53,245 nucleotides of DNA from Geobacteraceae bacterium (GCA_025355325.1 JANXZX010000142.1:1-53245), one strand, 5' to 3'; shown: positions 17,144-27,854, counted from the stretch's first letter. Made by a program: numbers and translations. Notes: a model not told the origin generated them from the letters alone.

Positions 17144-18796
17144 ATGTACACAAAATATTTTGGATTCAACGAAAAGCCCTTTACGCTGACGCCCAATCCC
17201 CGTTTCATTTACCTCAGCAAGCACCATAAGGAAGCTTTTGCCCACCTCCTGTACGGTATCAACAACCATTATGGTTTTATTGAGCTCATCGGTGAGGTTG
17301 GCGCCGGCAAAACAACTGTGCTGCGAACGCTTCTTGGCCAACTGAACGAAGAAAGCTACCGCTCGGCACTGATTTTTAATCCGTGCCTCACCGGAGTGGA
17401 GCTGCTTCGCAGCATCAACCATGAATTCGGGTTGAATTCTTCGAGCGAATACGCCAATGAGTTGCTTGGAGAGTTGAATACGTTTCTGGTTCAGGAAAAT
17501 ACACGGGGAATAACTGTTGTCCTCGTTATCGACGAAGCACAGAATCTGTCTCCGGAGATTCTCGAACAGTTGCGGCTTATATCCAATCTTGAAACTGAAA
17601 ATGATAAACTTATTCAGATTATACTGGCTGGTCAACTTGAACTGTCAGCTCTGCTGGAACTGCCTCAATTAAGACAACTGAATCAGCGAATCGCTGTGCG
17701 GTACCGACTGAGAACCATGAGTAATGACGAAACCTGTGCATATATCCGTCACCGTATGGTGATAGCAGGCGAAACCGGCGGAGTTTCTTTCAGCCAGTCA
17801 GCGTATACATTAATCCATTTATACTCTCACGGATTGCCCCGACTGATCAATAATCTGTGTGACCGGGCGCTGTTGATAGCATATGGCGACGAACAACGGC
17901 GTGTAACTGCAAGTATCACCATCAGAGCCATCAGGGAGCTCCTGAACGCGACTCAGGCCAGACGGCTTGCACTGGTATGCGTCGGCGTAACAGCCATTGT
18001 TGTATGCCTTGCATTGGCCTTAAATATAACCGGAGGGATGGCGAGCAAGCAGATTTCTAAATCGGCAGACACTTCACCTCCTGAATACGCCTCAACGGCC
18101 AAATTGCCAGCTGCTTCTCCGGTAGTGACAGATCATCCTTTTTTACAGCTTCAGCAGGAAATTCTGCTTCATAACCAGAATGATTTTCAATTGCGGACTT
18201 TTAACGCGATTGCCGAAAAATGGGGTGCCTTGCCGATAAAAACATTCAGCGGTGACTTCACCGTTCCGGATGTGTATTCGCGCTTTGCTGCAAATAGAAA
18301 TCTTCGCGTCACCGCTTTTACGGGGACTCTGACTGACGTAATCCGATTTAATATACCATTTATGGCTCTGACAAAAGTACCCGGCAGGACTGGAAGGTAC
18401 TGTCTGGCGGTGACGTCAGTCAGACAAAATACTGCCATGGTGTCTCCACCACTGTTTGGTAGCAGTACACTTTCAATCAACGACCTTGGTTCAATAGCTG
18501 CCGGGACATTTTATCTTGTATGGCAGAATCCTGATCATATCCCTTACCGGATAAAAATGGGAGACAAGCGTTTTGAGGTGCGGGCACTTCAAGCGCTTCT
18601 TCGGCAAGCCGGCACCTACAGAGATGCCATTGACGGTATCTACAGCAATATAACAGCCAAAGCGGTCACAGATTTTCAGAGTTCAGCCAGAATTCCTCGT
18701 GACGAAATGGTAGGAGAATTGACTCTTGCGGCCCTTGCTCGATACAGTACCAATCCGAAAGCGCCGTCAATTTCTTCAACTGAAGGTTCACCATGA
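17144..18796 (+). CDS. gspA: ExeA/GspA-like AAA ATPase with peptidoglycan-binding domain
   Basis: A 550-residue inner-membrane ATPase of the GspA/ExeA type, which with GspB helps pass the secretin through the cell wall. The cytoplasmic AAA domain has Walker A GEVGAGKT (50-57) and Walker B VVLVIDEAQ. One membrane helix lies near residues 274-296. The periplasmic part has an extended region and a C-terminal peptidoglycan-binding domain (about 475-535, with LQALLRQAG and GIYSNITAKAVTDFQ). The ATG begins MYTKYFGFNEKPF, the usual ExeA start. It overlaps gspB by ATGA. The core secretion genes are not nearby. Confidence 0.9.
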   Translation: MYTKYFGFNEKPFTLTPNPRFIYLSKHHKEAFAHLLYGINNHYGFIELIGEVGAGKTTVLRTLLGQLNEESYRSALIFNPCLTGVELLRSINHEFGLNSSSEYANELLGELNTFLVQENTRGITVVLVIDEAQNLSPEILEQLRLISNLETENDKLIQIILAGQLELSALLELPQLRQLNQRIAVRYRLRTMSNDETCAYIRHRMVIAGETGGVSFSQSAYTLIHLYSHGLPRLINNLCDRALLIAYGDEQRRVTASITIRAIRELLNATQARRLALVCVGVTAIVVCLALALNITGGMASKQISKSADTSPPEYASTAKLPAASPVVTDHPFLQLQQEILLHNQNDFQLRTFNAIAEKWGALPIKTFSGDFTVPDVYSRFAANRNLRVTAFTGTLTDVIRFNIPFMALTKVPGRTGRYCLAVTSVRQNTAMVSPPLFGSSTLSINDLGSIAAGTFYLVWQNPDHIPYRIKMGDKRFEVRALQALLRQAGTYRDAIDGIYSNITAKAVTDFQSSARIPRDEMVGELTLAALARYSTNPKAPSISSTEGSP

Positions 18797-19497
18797 GTTC
18801 GATACTAAAAGCCCTGAAAAAACTCGAACATGATAAAGCTTCATACCACCCTGATGAGTTGAAGATCGATGCAGAAATACTTCGAACTGACAGCTCGTCC
18901 CGTTTTTCAACCTCACGCGTCATGGTAGCGTCCTTATTGCTCCTGGCTGGCGGTTCCGGTGCTACCTATCTGTATATGAATCATGACAGGGCATCCGAGC
19001 GTACACGCTTAAACACACCAGTTATCGCCGTATCAAAAGTCGCCCCTGTATCAGGTACCTCAGGTATTCCGGATATCAAAACGGAACAGCTTCCTCCAGC
19101 CATTGAGATAGTACCGGCACAGCCGGGAAAAAACGTTACTGCCAAAATTCAAGCGCATAACGTGTCAGCGGTTCCCGCCAAAACACCGCGCTCTATTAAT
19201 ACCCAAAAACCAGCTCAATTGAATCCGGTTTCAGGCCCTGGCAGCAATGGCAAAACTCCTGAAGCCATCAATAACTCCGCGCCCTCCTCTGTCAGTAAGG
19301 TTATACCGCCGCTCAGAGTAAGCGGCATTGCCTATCAGGGCGAAGGCGCTGACAGTGTTGCTATGATCAACGGCGTTCCGTTGTCACGCGGAGAAGTTAT
19401 CAACGGGGTGAAAATTGAGGAAATCCATAAAACCATGGTGAGATTCAGCTATAACGGGGAAAAATTTGATATTCCGCTGGGTCAATCAAACAAGTAG
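18793..19497 (+). CDS. gspB: GspB-like general secretion protein
   Basis: A 234-residue bitopic protein. It opens with MSSILKALKKLEHDK, typical of GspB/ExeB, has one membrane helix (about 39-58), a Pro/Ser-rich periplasmic linker, and a C-terminal T2SSB domain (about 173-230) with LRVSGIAYQ and PLSRGEVINGVKIEEI. It partners GspA in secretin assembly. The ATGA overlap with gspA supports a stoichiometric complex. The stop is 12 bases from the convergent pgsA. Confidence 0.88.
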   Translation: MSSILKALKKLEHDKASYHPDELKIDAEILRTDSSSRFSTSRVMVASLLLLAGGSGATYLYMNHDRASERTRLNTPVIAVSKVAPVSGTSGIPDIKTEQLPPAIEIVPAQPGKNVTAKIQAHNVSAVPAKTPRSINTQKPAQLNPVSGPGSNGKTPEAINNSAPSSVSKVIPPLRVSGIAYQGEGADSVAMINGVPLSRGEVINGVKIEEIHKTMVRFSYNGEKFDIPLGQSNK

Positions 19498-19509
19498 TGT
19501 TGGTGGGGG

Positions 19510-20103
19510 TTAGCGGGTAATGACTTTAATAAATCTTGCCAGGTAATCAACGCCTGACCAGATCGTCAGAAGAGTTGCAATCCAGAGAAAAAACATGCCG
19601 ATGTTGTGCATATTAACCGTAAGAAGCGGATGCGAAATACCAAAGAACCAGTTGTAATCGTAATGAAGCACCAGCCCTAATATTGCTACGATCTGGAATA
19701 TGGTCTTGAATTTGCCCAGATCACTGGCCTGAATTACAATGCCCTCGCTCGACGCAATTCCTCGCAATCCGGTAATAATAATTTCACGCCCCAGAATTAC
19801 CAGTACCATCCAGGCAGGAACCCGGTCAAATGGAAGAATCATAATCAAGGCTGCCATGACGATCAGTTTATCGGCGATGGGATCCAGAAACTTACCAAAT
19901 ATGGTTACAATACCCATGCGGCGGGCCAGATACCCATCCAGCCAATCGGTAATTGATGCCACTGCGAAGAGTGCTGCAGCCCAAAAACCGGCAGATCTGC
20001 CGGGCGACATCAGGAGCGCTGCCAGGAGCGGAATGGCCGCAATGCGCATCATGGTGAGCATGTTTGGTATATTCATGACCTGATTTGGTCGAGTTATAGT
20101 CAT
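19510..20103 (-). CDS. pgsA: CDP-diacylglycerol-glycerol-3-phosphate 3-phosphatidyltransferase
   Basis: A 197-residue membrane enzyme of phosphatidylglycerol synthesis. It makes phosphatidylglycerophosphate from CDP-diacylglycerol and glycerol 3-phosphate. The CDP-alcohol phosphatidyltransferase signature D-G-x2-A-R-x8-G-x3-D-x3-D is complete in DGYLARRMGIVTIFGKFLDP plus the following IADKL. Four to five hydrophobic helices are present. It starts three bases after the transglycosylase stop. A second in-frame ATG at 20076 is possible, since neither has a strong ribosome-binding site. Confidence 0.9.
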   Translation of the reverse strand: MTITRPNQVMNIPNMLTMMRIAAIPLLAALLMSPGRSAGFWAAALFAVASITDWLDGYLARRMGIVTIFGKFLDPIADKLIVMAALIMILPFDRVPAWMVLVILGREIIITGLRGIASSEGIVIQASDLGKFKTIFQIVAILGLVLHYDYNWFFGISHPLLTVNMHNIGMFFLWIATLLTIWSGVDYLARFIKVITR

Positions 20104-20106
20104 TAT

Positions 20107-20739
20107 TTAAATACCACTTTCCTGGTAGGATTTCATATAGGAAAGAACCCGGTTCACATAGGTTCGTGTTTCGTTATAGGGAGGGATTCCGCCATATTTG
20201 GCTACCTTGTTAAGTCCGGCATTATACGCTGCCACAGCCAGTGAAACGTCGCCACGGAATGTATCCAGCAGAAAACGAAGGTATTTCACCCCACCCTCAA
20301 CATTGTCCTTCGGATTGAAACGATCAGCAACTTTAAGCGACTTGGCGGTACCAGGCATCAACTGCATCAAGCCGCTGGCACCTTTACTTGAAACGGCGTT
20401 CGGGTCGTAACCGGATTCAGCGTGAATAACTGCCTTTACCAAACATTGATTAACTCCGTATTTTTCGGAACAGGTCTTGATGAGCTGTTCAAATTCTGCA
20501 GGATTAACAGATGACGCATATTTAAGTTTGGTGCGGAGCTCCTTATCCTTTTTGAGGTCGCGCATAAATATTTTAAAGCGTTTATCGGTGGGAGCATCGG
20601 TAAAATGAGTGATGTCATCCTCGTCAACATACCGGTAGATATCGGCCACGGCATTGCCTGCCATTATCATCCCACAGAAAAACAGTGAGCAGAGGCATAA
20701 CACAACGCAGGGAACATATGAGGAGATTTTCAGAGTCAT
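20107..20739 (-). CDS. Lytic transglycosylase (SLT) with DUF4124 domain
   Basis: A 210-residue exported enzyme that cleaves peptidoglycan glycan strands. It has a signal peptide (about 1-32, ending near GNAVA-D), a short DUF4124 segment (IYRYVDEDDITHFTDAP) and an SLT domain with catalytic E108 in HAESGYDP, followed by GLMQLMP and AYNAG motifs. An upstream in-frame ATG at 20763 would add eight residues, but a -35-like TTGACA lies directly before it and a -10-like box falls inside it, so 20739 is preferred. It is followed closely by pgsA. Confidence 0.85.
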   Translation of the reverse strand: MTLKISSYVPCVVLCLCSLFFCGMIMAGNAVADIYRYVDEDDITHFTDAPTDKRFKIFMRDLKKDKELRTKLKYASSVNPAEFEQLIKTCSEKYGVNQCLVKAVIHAESGYDPNAVSSKGASGLMQLMPGTAKSLKVADRFNPKDNVEGGVKYLRFLLDTFRGDVSLAVAAYNAGLNKVAKYGGIPPYNETRTYVNRVLSYMKSYQESGI

Positions 20740-20746
20740 CCTGTTA

Positions 20747-20774
20747 ATAATCCCAAAACACATGGATTTGTCAA
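20747..20774 (-). promoter_or_regulatory. Candidate promoter overlapping the transglycosylase 5' end
   Basis: On the minus strand, TTGACA (20774-20769) and GATTAT (20752-20747) are separated by 16 bases. The predicted transcript would begin near 20740, at the ATG, suggesting a very short or leaderless mRNA. Confidence 0.4.
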
Positions 20775-20814
20775 GATAAATTCTATTAAATGTGTTTCTG
20801 ACACCAGTTTGAAA

Positions 20815-20843
20815 TTGACATTTCAGAGGTCATGATCTACAAA
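20815..20843 (+). promoter_or_regulatory. Candidate promoter for purM-purN
   Basis: TTGACA (20815-20820) and TACAAA (20838-20843) are separated by 17 bases. The start point would be near 20850, 20 bases before purM with AAGGGGAG between. No purine riboswitch fold was noticed. Confidence 0.5.
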
Positions 20844-20869
20844 GATTCTTTACGTAAAGGGGAGATGAT

Positions 20870-21925
20870 ATGAGTGAAAAGTCTGTTACCTATAAAGATT
20901 CCGGCGTTGATATTGCTGCCGGGAATAGTTTTGTCAACCTGATTAAGCCATTGGTCAAATCTACGTCACGTCCGGAAGTTCTGGCTGATATTGGCGGGTT
21001 TGGCGGTCTTTTTTCTCTCAACACTGCAAAATATAAAAACCCGGTTCTGGTATCGGGAACTGACGGAGTCGGAACAAAGCTTAAAGTCGCGTTCCTGACG
21101 GATCGCCATGACACTATTGGCATAGATCTGGTGGCAATGTGCGTGAACGACATTATTGTCCAGGGGGCCGAACCGCTCTTTTTTCTTGATTATCTTGCCA
21201 CCGGAAAGCTGCTGCCTGAAAAAGGCGCCGAAATTGTAAAAGGAATCGCTGAAGGATGCAGGCAGGCCGGCTGTGCGCTGATTGGTGGAGAAACCGCAGA
21301 GATGCCGGGCTTTTACGCCGATGGTGAATATGATGTAGCCGGATTTACTGTCGGTGTGGTTGACCGTGAAAATATAATCGACGGTTCGTGTATTTCTGTC
21401 GGCAACAGGCTGATAGGTATTGCATCCAGCGGGTTGCACAGCAACGGGTATTCTTTGGCACGAACGTTGATATTCAATCATCTTAAACTTTCCATAGACG
21501 ACCGATTCCCAGGTGCTGATGGCGTTTCAGTAGCCGATGTTCTTCTGACCCCGACCCGGATTTATGTGCGCTCAATTCTAAACCTGCTTAAAGATTTTGC
21601 CATTAACGGCATTGCCCATATTACCGGAGGCGGGTTGTTGGAAAATGTTCCGCGTGTTCTGCCCAAAGGGTGCCAGGCTCATATTCAGACAAACAGCTGG
21701 CAATTGCCAAATCTTTTCACCGTACTGCAAAAAGCCGGTAATGTTGAACGCGATGAAATGTACCGCACCTTCAATATGGGAATCGGAATGGTACTTGTTG
21801 TGGCAGAAAATCAGGCTGAAGAGATAATTGATCGCTTGAAAGGATTAGGAGAGTCAGCCTGGATCATCGGCGACATTGCAGCTTGTGAAGACGGTAATGA
21901 GTGTGTAGAGCTGGTGGAAAAGTAA
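20870..21925 (+). CDS. purM: Phosphoribosylformylglycinamidine cyclo-ligase (AIR synthetase)
   Basis: A 351-residue ATP-dependent enzyme that closes the imidazole ring (FGAM to AIR) in purine synthesis. Landmarks are [60 protein letters not shown]-like [13 protein letters not shown] and FNMGIGM. Length is typical. It precedes purN by one base, an arrangement that couples two consecutive-branch steps of the pathway. Confidence 0.96.
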   Translation: MSEKSVTYKDSGVDIAAGNSFVNLIKPLVKSTSRPEVLADIGGFGGLFSLNTAKYKNPVLVSGTDGVGTKLKVAFLTDRHDTIGIDLVAMCVNDIIVQGAEPLFFLDYLATGKLLPEKGAEIVKGIAEGCRQAGCALIGGETAEMPGFYADGEYDVAGFTVGVVDRENIIDGSCISVGNRLIGIASSGLHSNGYSLARTLIFNHLKLSIDDRFPGADGVSVADVLLTPTRIYVRSILNLLKDFAINGIAHITGGGLLENVPRVLPKGCQAHIQTNSWQLPNLFTVLQKAGNVERDEMYRTFNMGIGMVLVVAENQAEEIIDRLKGLGESAWIIGDIAACEDGNECVELVEK

Positions 21926-21926
21926 G

Positions 21927-22553
21927 ATGACTGACAATGGCAATGCACCCTGTCGGTTGGGGGTCCTGGTTTCAGGTGGCGGAACAAACCTGCAAGCCAT
22001 CATCGACCGGATAGAAGCCGGTGAGATTCGTGCCGAAGTGGCTTGTGTTATCAGTAATAAGGCCGATGCTTATGCCCTCACACGTGCATCACAGCACGGA
22101 ATTACGGTTGTTGTTCATGAAAATGCCAACTTTTCCAATCGTCAGTCGTACGATACTGCAACTGTGGAAATACTGCGCAGCCATAACGTAGATCTTGTAA
22201 TTCTGGCCGGTTTCATGAGGATTCTGACGGACGTTATGGTTAACGCGTATCCGAATGCGATCATGAATATCCACCCTGCCCTGCTTCCGGCTTTTCCCGG
22301 TCTCCACGCCCAACAGCAGGCGCTCGACTATGGAGTTCGATACTCAGGGTGCACTGTACACTTTGTTGATTGTGGAACGGACACCGGGCCGATTATTATG
22401 CAATCGGTTGTTCCGGTTGAGCAGGATGATACGGAAGAAACGCTGTCTGCAAGGATTCAGAAGGCTGAACATCAAACCTTCGCTACAGCAATCAAGCTGT
22501 TTGTAGAAGGGAAAATCCGGGTTGACGGTCGGAAAGTCAGAATAGCCGCTTAG
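21927..22553 (+). CDS. purN: Phosphoribosylglycinamide formyltransferase (GAR transformylase)
   Basis: A 208-residue folate-dependent enzyme that formylates GAR with 10-formyl-THF. The catalytic triad residues are visible: N114 and H116 in NIHPALLPAFPG, and D152 in TDTGPII. The N-terminal LVSGGGTNLQAI binds the phosphate. It begins one base after the purM stop. The 3' end is convergent with ychF. Confidence 0.95.
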   Translation: MTDNGNAPCRLGVLVSGGGTNLQAIIDRIEAGEIRAEVACVISNKADAYALTRASQHGITVVVHENANFSNRQSYDTATVEILRSHNVDLVILAGFMRILTDVMVNAYPNAIMNIHPALLPAFPGLHAQQQALDYGVRYSGCTVHFVDCGTDTGPIIMQSVVPVEQDDTEETLSARIQKAEHQTFATAIKLFVEGKIRVDGRKVRIAA

Positions 22554-22582
22554 CCAACGCCGGATTTACATTACATCACTAC

Positions 22583-23677
22583 TTATACGTTAAAACGGAA
22601 ATGCATAACGTCGCCATCTTTGACGACATACTCTTTCCCTTCCAGTCTCATTAATCCCTTTTCCTTGGCCCCTGCTTCTCCGTTACAATTGATGTAATCG
22701 GCAAACGCAATAACTTCGGCTCGAATAAATCCTTTTTCAAAATCGGTGTGGATCACGCCCGCAGCCTGCGGCGCCTTGGTGCCGTTGGTTATTGTCCAGG
22801 CACGAACTTCCTTGACTCCGGCAGTAAAGTACGTGATGAGCCCTAACAAGGCATAGCCGCTGCGAATAAGGCGGTCAAGTCCCGCTTCCGGCAGACCCAT
22901 GTCATCAAGAAATGCCTTCTTTTCTGAACCGTCAAGCTCAGCAATTTCCGCCTCTAGCTTGCCGCAGATAACCACGACTCCAGCCCCTTCAGATGCGGCA
23001 ATTTCCCGAACCTTGGCAACATTGGGATGGTTGCCTTCCAGGTCATCTTCCGCCACATTGGCAACATAAAGCACCGGTTTATCGGACAGAAGATGAAGGT
23101 CCCTCATCCATGCCCTCTCGTCCTCATTCTGGGCGGTTCCCTGAAGTTTCTTTACCTGTTCGAGAAGAGCTCTGACCCGGATATAAAAATCAACCTCATC
23201 CTTTGCTTTATTATCACCACTGCGAGCCAGTTTTTCTGCACGCAACACTTTCTTCTCGATAGTATCAAGGTCTGCCAGAGCAAGCTCGGTGTTTATAACT
23301 TCAATGTCATCAGCCGGAGACACCCGACCATTTACGTGGACAATATTGTCGTCGTCGAAGCAGCGCACCACATGCACAATAGCATCGACACTCCTAATAT
23401 GACCGAGAAACTGGTTGCCGAGACCTTCACCCTGGCTGGCACCTTTAACAAGTCCGGCGATATCGACAAATTCGATGGTCGTTGGTTGTATTTTTTGGGG
23501 GATGACGATTGCCGATAATTGATCCATCCGTGGGTCAGGCACCTGTACGATGCCGACATTCGGCTCAATTGTACAAAATGGATAATTGGCAGATTCAGCA
23601 CCGGCTGATGTGAGAGCATTAAAGATGGTGGACTTGCCGACATTCGGCAGTCCAACTATTCCGCAGTTAAAACCCAT
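22583..23677 (-). CDS. ychF: Redox/ribosome-associated ATPase YchF (Obg family)
   Basis: A 364-residue Obg-like P-loop protein. It has G1 GLPNVGKST near residues 8-16, a [18 protein letters not shown]3 region, NVAE in place of NKxD (which explains ATP preference in the family), a coiled helical insert and a C-terminal TGS domain. It binds ribosomes and affects stress responses. It follows pth by five bases; GGAAGGA at the end of pth serves as its ribosome-binding site. Confidence 0.95.
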   Translation of the reverse strand: MGFNCGIVGLPNVGKSTIFNALTSAGAESANYPFCTIEPNVGIVQVPDPRMDQLSAIVIPQKIQPTTIEFVDIAGLVKGASQGEGLGNQFLGHIRSVDAIVHVVRCFDDDNIVHVNGRVSPADDIEVINTELALADLDTIEKKVLRAEKLARSGDNKAKDEVDFYIRVRALLEQVKKLQGTAQNEDERAWMRDLHLLSDKPVLYVANVAEDDLEGNHPNVAKVREIAASEGAGVVVICGKLEAEIAELDGSEKKAFLDDMGLPEAGLDRLIRSGYALLGLITYFTAGVKEVRAWTITNGTKAPQAAGVIHTDFEKGFIRAEVIAFADYINCNGEAGAKEKGLMRLEGKEYVVKDGDVMHFRFNV

Positions 23678-23682
23678 ATAAT

Positions 23683-24261
23683 CTATCCTTCCAGAAAGTT
23701 CTTATTATGATAAAGACTCATTGACTTAGGGAGTCCTTCTTTAAGCATTACTTCAAGCATTTCCCTGCCGCCGTCAAGTACTCGGGAAAGCACTTCCATC
23801 TGTTCAGGGGGGATCCTGCCAAGAACATGGTCGGTTGTGTCTCCGTATGGTGATTTTCCGATGCCAATGCGAAGCCGGTAAAATTCTTTACCAATGGTCT
23901 CCATTATTGAGCGCAAACCATTGTGCCCGCCATGTCCCCCTCCCTGTTTGAATCGCACGGATCCAAACGGAAGATCAAGCTCGTCATGAATAACGATAAG
24001 ATTTGAAATCGGGACTTTATGGAACTGGAGGGCCTGCATAACCGACTTTCCCGACAAATTCATAAACGTTTGCGGTTTAAGTAATATCAGGCGGTTGCCG
24101 GCACATTCCCATTCTCCTGAAAAGCCGGAGAAAGCCTTTTTTGAGATGGAAATATTTTCCAAATGGGCGAGACGATCCAAAAAAAGAAAACCCGCATTAT
24201 GGCGGGTCCACTGATACGTGGGGCCGGGATTACCCAGCCCCGCAACGATATAAGTACTCAT
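23683..24261 (-). CDS. pth: Peptidyl-tRNA hydrolase
   Basis: A 192-residue enzyme that recycles peptidyl-tRNA. N11 (GLGNPGP), H21 (TRHNAG) and the aspartate of HDELDLP are the catalytic and binding residues. [12 protein letters not shown] and RLRIGIG-K are also present. The rplY-pth-ychF order is a common bacterial arrangement. Confidence 0.96.
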   Translation of the reverse strand: MSTYIVAGLGNPGPTYQWTRHNAGFLFLDRLAHLENISISKKAFSGFSGEWECAGNRLILLKPQTFMNLSGKSVMQALQFHKVPISNLIVIHDELDLPFGSVRFKQGGGHGGHNGLRSIMETIGKEFYRLRIGIGKSPYGDTTDHVLGRIPPEQMEVLSRVLDGGREMLEVMLKEGLPKSMSLYHNKNFLEG

Positions 24262-24280
24262 ACTCGATTATTGCTCTCAG

Positions 24281-24871
24281 TTATGCGACAGCAGCCGGAG
24301 CTTCTTCTTCCTTGGCTCTGCCAAGAACGCTGACAACTGGTATCTTAGGCTGATCAAGAATTACTATGCCTTCAGGAAGCGGAATCTCACTAACGTGAAT
24401 TGAATGGGCAATCTTGAGATCAGTGACATCAATAACAATGCTGTCAGGAATATTGCCCGGCAAGCATTCAATGTGCAGTTCATGGTGAGCAAGGTCAAGT
24501 AGACCACCCTCTTTTACTCCTACAGCAGTACCAGTAATAACAACCGGGACGGTAATACGAAGTTTTTCATTCGGATTGATGCGATGAAGATCAACGTGCT
24601 TGAAGGTACGCTTGATCGGATCGCGTTGAATATCAGCAACAATAGCGATATTCTGATCCAGGCTTCCGCCGCCGATCAAGGTAATCAGATTATTCTGTCC
24701 GCCTGCGCCGGAAATGGCATCCTGCAGATCGCGGCTTTTAACACTTACTGTTATCGGGTCAAGACCCTTGCCGTAAACAACACCCGGAACCATATCGGCA
24801 TTACGGAGTCTCCGGCTTACGCCTGTACCGGTCTTGGTGCGCAGTTCAATATTCATTTGTTTCTGTTGCAT
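24281..24871 (-). CDS. rplY: 50S ribosomal protein L25 (CTC form)
   Basis: A 196-residue long form of bL25, with an N-terminal 5S rRNA-binding domain (about 1-92) and the C-terminal TL5/CTC beta domain. The ending is Ala/Glu-rich ([11 protein letters not shown]). The ATG at 24871 is chosen because GGAGGA ends four bases before it; an in-frame GTG at 24883 overlaps that site. It lies between prs and pth, as in many Proteobacteria. Confidence 0.93.
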   Translation of the reverse strand: MQQKQMNIELRTKTGTGVSRRLRNADMVPGVVYGKGLDPITVSVKSRDLQDAISGAGGQNNLITLIGGGSLDQNIAIVADIQRDPIKRTFKHVDLHRINPNEKLRITVPVVITGTAVGVKEGGLLDLAHHELHIECLPGNIPDSIVIDVTDLKIAHSIHVSEIPLPEGIVILDQPKIPVVSVLGRAKEEEAPAAVA

Positions 24872-24931
24872 ACGTTCCTCCACGTGTAGTGACGGGTCAA
24901 CCCCGTCCTATTCATAAACAATTATTTGATA

Positions 24932-25876
24932 CTATACAAATAGTGAACTTACCGATTCATCTTCATGAATACGCCTGATCGCTTCGGCCAACAGGTCCGC
25001 AACCGAAAGCATCCTAATTTTGGTAGTTGCCGTTTCGCTGTTGCCATCAGGTATTGTATCAGTCAAAACGATTTCTTCAATATCAGAATTATTGATGCGC
25101 TCGATTGCAGGGCCGGACAGAACCCCATGCGTAGCACAGGCAAAGATGGCTTTTGCACCATTTGCCTTGAGTGCCTTAGCCGCTTGAGTCAGTGTGCCTG
25201 CCGTATCTACCATATCATCCAGGATAATGGCAACTTTGTCGCGAACATCACCAATCAGGTGCATAACTTCGGCAACATTAGGACCGGTGCGGCGTTTATC
25301 AATAACGGCGAGAGTACATTCCAGGCGTTTTGCAAAGGCGCGGGCTCTTTCGGTACCGCCGGCGTCCGGGGAAACCATGACAACTTGTTCTCCGCTAAAA
25401 CGCTCTTTAAGATAAGTAAGAATGACGGGGGCGGCATACAGATTATCAACCGGAATATTGAAAAAACCCTGAATCTGCCCAGCGTGCAGGTCAATTGTAA
25501 CAACCCGGTTGACACCAGCGGTTGTTATAAGATCAGCAACCAGCTTAGCGGTAATCGGAGTACGCGGAGCAGCTTTTCGATCCTGACGGGCATAGCCGTA
25601 ATATGGAATTACAGCTGTTATCGTCGCGGCTGACGCCCGTTTCAAGGCATCTGTTATGACAAGCAGTTCCATCAGGTTGTCGTTGGTCGGTGCACACGTT
25701 GACTGAACAACATACACATCACGCCCGCGAACGTTCTCGCCGATCTCCACCATAACTTCGCCATCGGAAAAGCGCCGGACCCGGGCTGCCCCAAGAGGGA
25801 CACCAAGGCTTTCACATATTTTTTGGGCAAGGTTCGGATTCGAGTTGCCGGAAAAAATCTTTATTTTATCGTGCAT
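24932..25876 (-). CDS. prs: Ribose-phosphate pyrophosphokinase
   Basis: A 314-residue enzyme that makes PRPP for purine, pyrimidine, histidine and tryptophan synthesis. It shows [12 protein letters not shown] at the start, [26 protein letters not shown] and the PRPP loop [12 protein letters not shown]. The ATG at 25876 has AAGGTG ten bases upstream and gives the usual length; an in-frame TTG at 25885 is less likely. It heads the rplY-pth-ychF run. Confidence 0.95.
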   Translation of the reverse strand: MHDKIKIFSGNSNPNLAQKICESLGVPLGAARVRRFSDGEVMVEIGENVRGRDVYVVQSTCAPTNDNLMELLVITDALKRASAATITAVIPYYGYARQDRKAAPRTPITAKLVADLITTAGVNRVVTIDLHAGQIQGFFNIPVDNLYAAPVILTYLKERFSGEQVVMVSPDAGGTERARAFAKRLECTLAVIDKRRTGPNVAEVMHLIGDVRDKVAIILDDMVDTAGTLTQAAKALKANGAKAIFACATHGVLSGPAIERINNSDIEEIVLTDTIPDGNSETATTKIRMLSVADLLAEAIRRIHEDESVSSLFV

Positions 25877-25933
25877 GGTGTTCAAGCACCTTTCAAATGG
25901 GAGCGGTGAAAAACAAGTGCTAAAGAAAAGAGA

Positions 25934-25962
25934 GCTATACTAAAATATTCACCGAAATGCAA
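25934..25962 (-). promoter_or_regulatory. Candidate promoter for the prs operon
   Basis: On the minus strand, TTGCAT (25962-25957) and TATAGC (25939-25934) are separated by 17 bases. This would leave a leader of about 50 bases before prs. Confidence 0.45.
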
Positions 25963-26009
25963 CCACTTTCGAAACATGGTGGCAAATCAACAGACATAAT
26001 TCCGGCATT

Positions 26010-27854
26010 TCAGGCATCTTTCACAACAATTCCTTCCTGTAGTGCAAAGACAATAAATTCGTCGGCTTCATCGGAAGTGAGCCCGGTTCCGGAGGCCAGG
26101 TCCCCACTGTTTCCATCACGTATATTTTCCAAAAAAAGAATATACGGAATTGCCAGGGATTCTGTGCACACCATACCGTTATTGTTGTAGATAACCGCTT
26201 GAGATCCTGTTGGGGTAAGGTGCTGGTACATTGAGGAAATCTGGGGTTCCCCGCACTCAAGCAGTTCATCGATTTCGTATGAGAAGTGGATTATTCCGGC
26301 AGATGGAGCGAGCTTCAGGCAGGCATTGCGTACATTCAACGAACGGTCAAAAGCTCCTGATGCGTCTGGTCGGGGAGCGAGCAGCGCAACCGCATACTGA
26401 TGGTGGTACTGTACAAGATCAAGCACAAGCGGCAGAAATTTTTTCACTTTTTTGCTGCTGAACAGATGTTTAAGAAACAGTTCCTGTATCTGCCAGACAT
26501 CGTCATCGCCGAGATCAGACTCTTTGGTGATACGCCCTCGATAATCATGCAACCAGACACTAAACTTTTGAAGTAATTCAGACGGTTTCAAACCAATAAC
26601 CCTGATTATCGCATTAAACCATGCAACCGCTTTGCCTCGGGTATAAAAGATATCGCAAGCCGTGGCAAGTTCTGCAGCGGCTGCCATGTCAGCAACGCTG
26701 AAAGTACCGGTTTCTTCGAGAATGTAGGGTGGTTTTGGATTCCAGCGCATATCCAGGGCTGTGCCGCGTTCTGCCAGTTTGGTCCCTGGCAAAACAGCAA
26801 GAGGGAAAATATCAAGATGATTGGGATAAAGTGCCAGAGCAAAGTCAAGCGTATCGAAAAATCCTTTCAGAGTATCTCCGGGCAGACCATAAATCAGATC
26901 AAATCCGAAAGTTGCCCCGCTATCATTCAACAGGCCGACTTTTGCTGAAAAATCAGCTTTTTTGAATGATCGTCCAACCAGTCTGAGGACTTCATGATCC
27001 GCACTTTGCAGGCCGATTTGCAACGAACAGGTAATTTGGGCAAAGAGTTTTGCCATTTCACGATCAATAAATTCGCTCCGTACCTCAAAATGAAAATGAA
27101 TGTCCGGAGCAATGTTTTTGATCATCTTCAATATTTTCTTGGCTCGAACTGGATTCAGGTTGAACGTTGAATCAAGCACAAAAACCTGTGAAACTCCTGT
27201 TTCTGTAAAATGATGTAATTCAGATTCTATTCGTGTCAGGGAAAAATGGCGTACTCCGTGTATTCCACGCGAATCAAAGCAAAAATCACAGGTAAAACTG
27301 CATCCTCGCGACAATTGCCAGAGTATACCCGGATTGGAATTCGTATCGATCACTCCCGTTAAATATGGCGACGGCAACAAATCCAAATCAGCTACGGGAG
27401 GCTGGATTAGGGGCTTTATGGTGCCAGGAAGGTGAACTCCCGGAATTTCGGAGACATCCAACCCTTTTGACAGAGCGCGACAGACTGATAGAAAGGGCAC
27501 CTCTCCTTCCCCGACAATTACGAAGTCAAAAACTCCCCCATTTGCAACAGAATCAGGATCGGCAGTTACTTCCGGGCCACCACAGAAGAGTGTGAGCGCA
27601 GGATGATTGCGACGCAATTCTGCGGCGATGTCACAGATACGTTTTCGGTTCCAGACGTACATGGAAAAACCGACCGCATCAGGAAATGGATCGACAAGTT
27701 TCAAAGCGCACGAACCGGCATCGTCTTCAAGAAAAAAATCAATCAAAGTAATCGAAACAGAACTCTTAAGGGCGAATGCCTTAAGAAAGGCATTCGCCAG
27801 AGGAATTGATTGCGGGGAAGGAGCGGTATGGATTGAAACGAGGTTGATCAACAT
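26010..27854 (-). CDS. B12-binding domain radical SAM protein of unknown reaction
   Basis: A 614-residue protein. An N-terminal B12-binding fold (about 1-130, with [17 protein letters not shown] and [10 protein letters not shown]) is followed by a radical SAM domain whose cluster motif is C185-x3-C189-x2-C192 (GCSFTCDFC), then ~170 C-terminal residues of no recognised type. Such proteins methylate unactivated carbons or rearrange lipids, cofactors and natural products. The substrate here is not deducible. It stands alone between prs and the divergent secA. The N-terminus, with [12 protein letters not shown], is typical. Family secure, function open. Confidence 0.85.
   Translation of the reverse strand: MLINLVSIHTAPSPQSIPLANAFLKAFALKSSVSITLIDFFLEDDAGSCALKLVDPFPDAVGFSMYVWNRKRICDIAAELRRNHPALTLFCGGPEVTADPDSVANGGVFDFVIVGEGEVPFLSVCRALSKGLDVSEIPGVHLPGTIKPLIQPPVADLDLLPSPYLTGVIDTNSNPGILWQLSRGCSFTCDFCFDSRGIHGVRHFSLTRIESELHHFTETGVSQVFVLDSTFNLNPVRAKKILKMIKNIAPDIHFHFEVRSEFIDREMAKLFAQITCSLQIGLQSADHEVLRLVGRSFKKADFSAKVGLLNDSGATFGFDLIYGLPGDTLKGFFDTLDFALALYPNHLDIFPLAVLPGTKLAERGTALDMRWNPKPPYILEETGTFSVADMAAAAELATACDIFYTRGKAVAWFNAIIRVIGLKPSELLQKFSVWLHDYRGRITKESDLGDDDVWQIQELFLKHLFSSKKVKKFLPLVLDLVQYHHQYAVALLAPRPDASGAFDRSLNVRNACLKLAPSAGIIHFSYEIDELLECGEPQISSMYQHLTPTGSQAVIYNNNGMVCTESLAIPYILFLENIRDGNSGDLASGTGLTSDEADEFIVFALQEGIVVKDA

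Noticed and set aside
24965-25633. Plus-strand open frame (222 codons) inside prs
   Set aside because: Antisense shadow of conserved PRPP synthetase motifs, Cys- and Asn-rich without any domain pattern.
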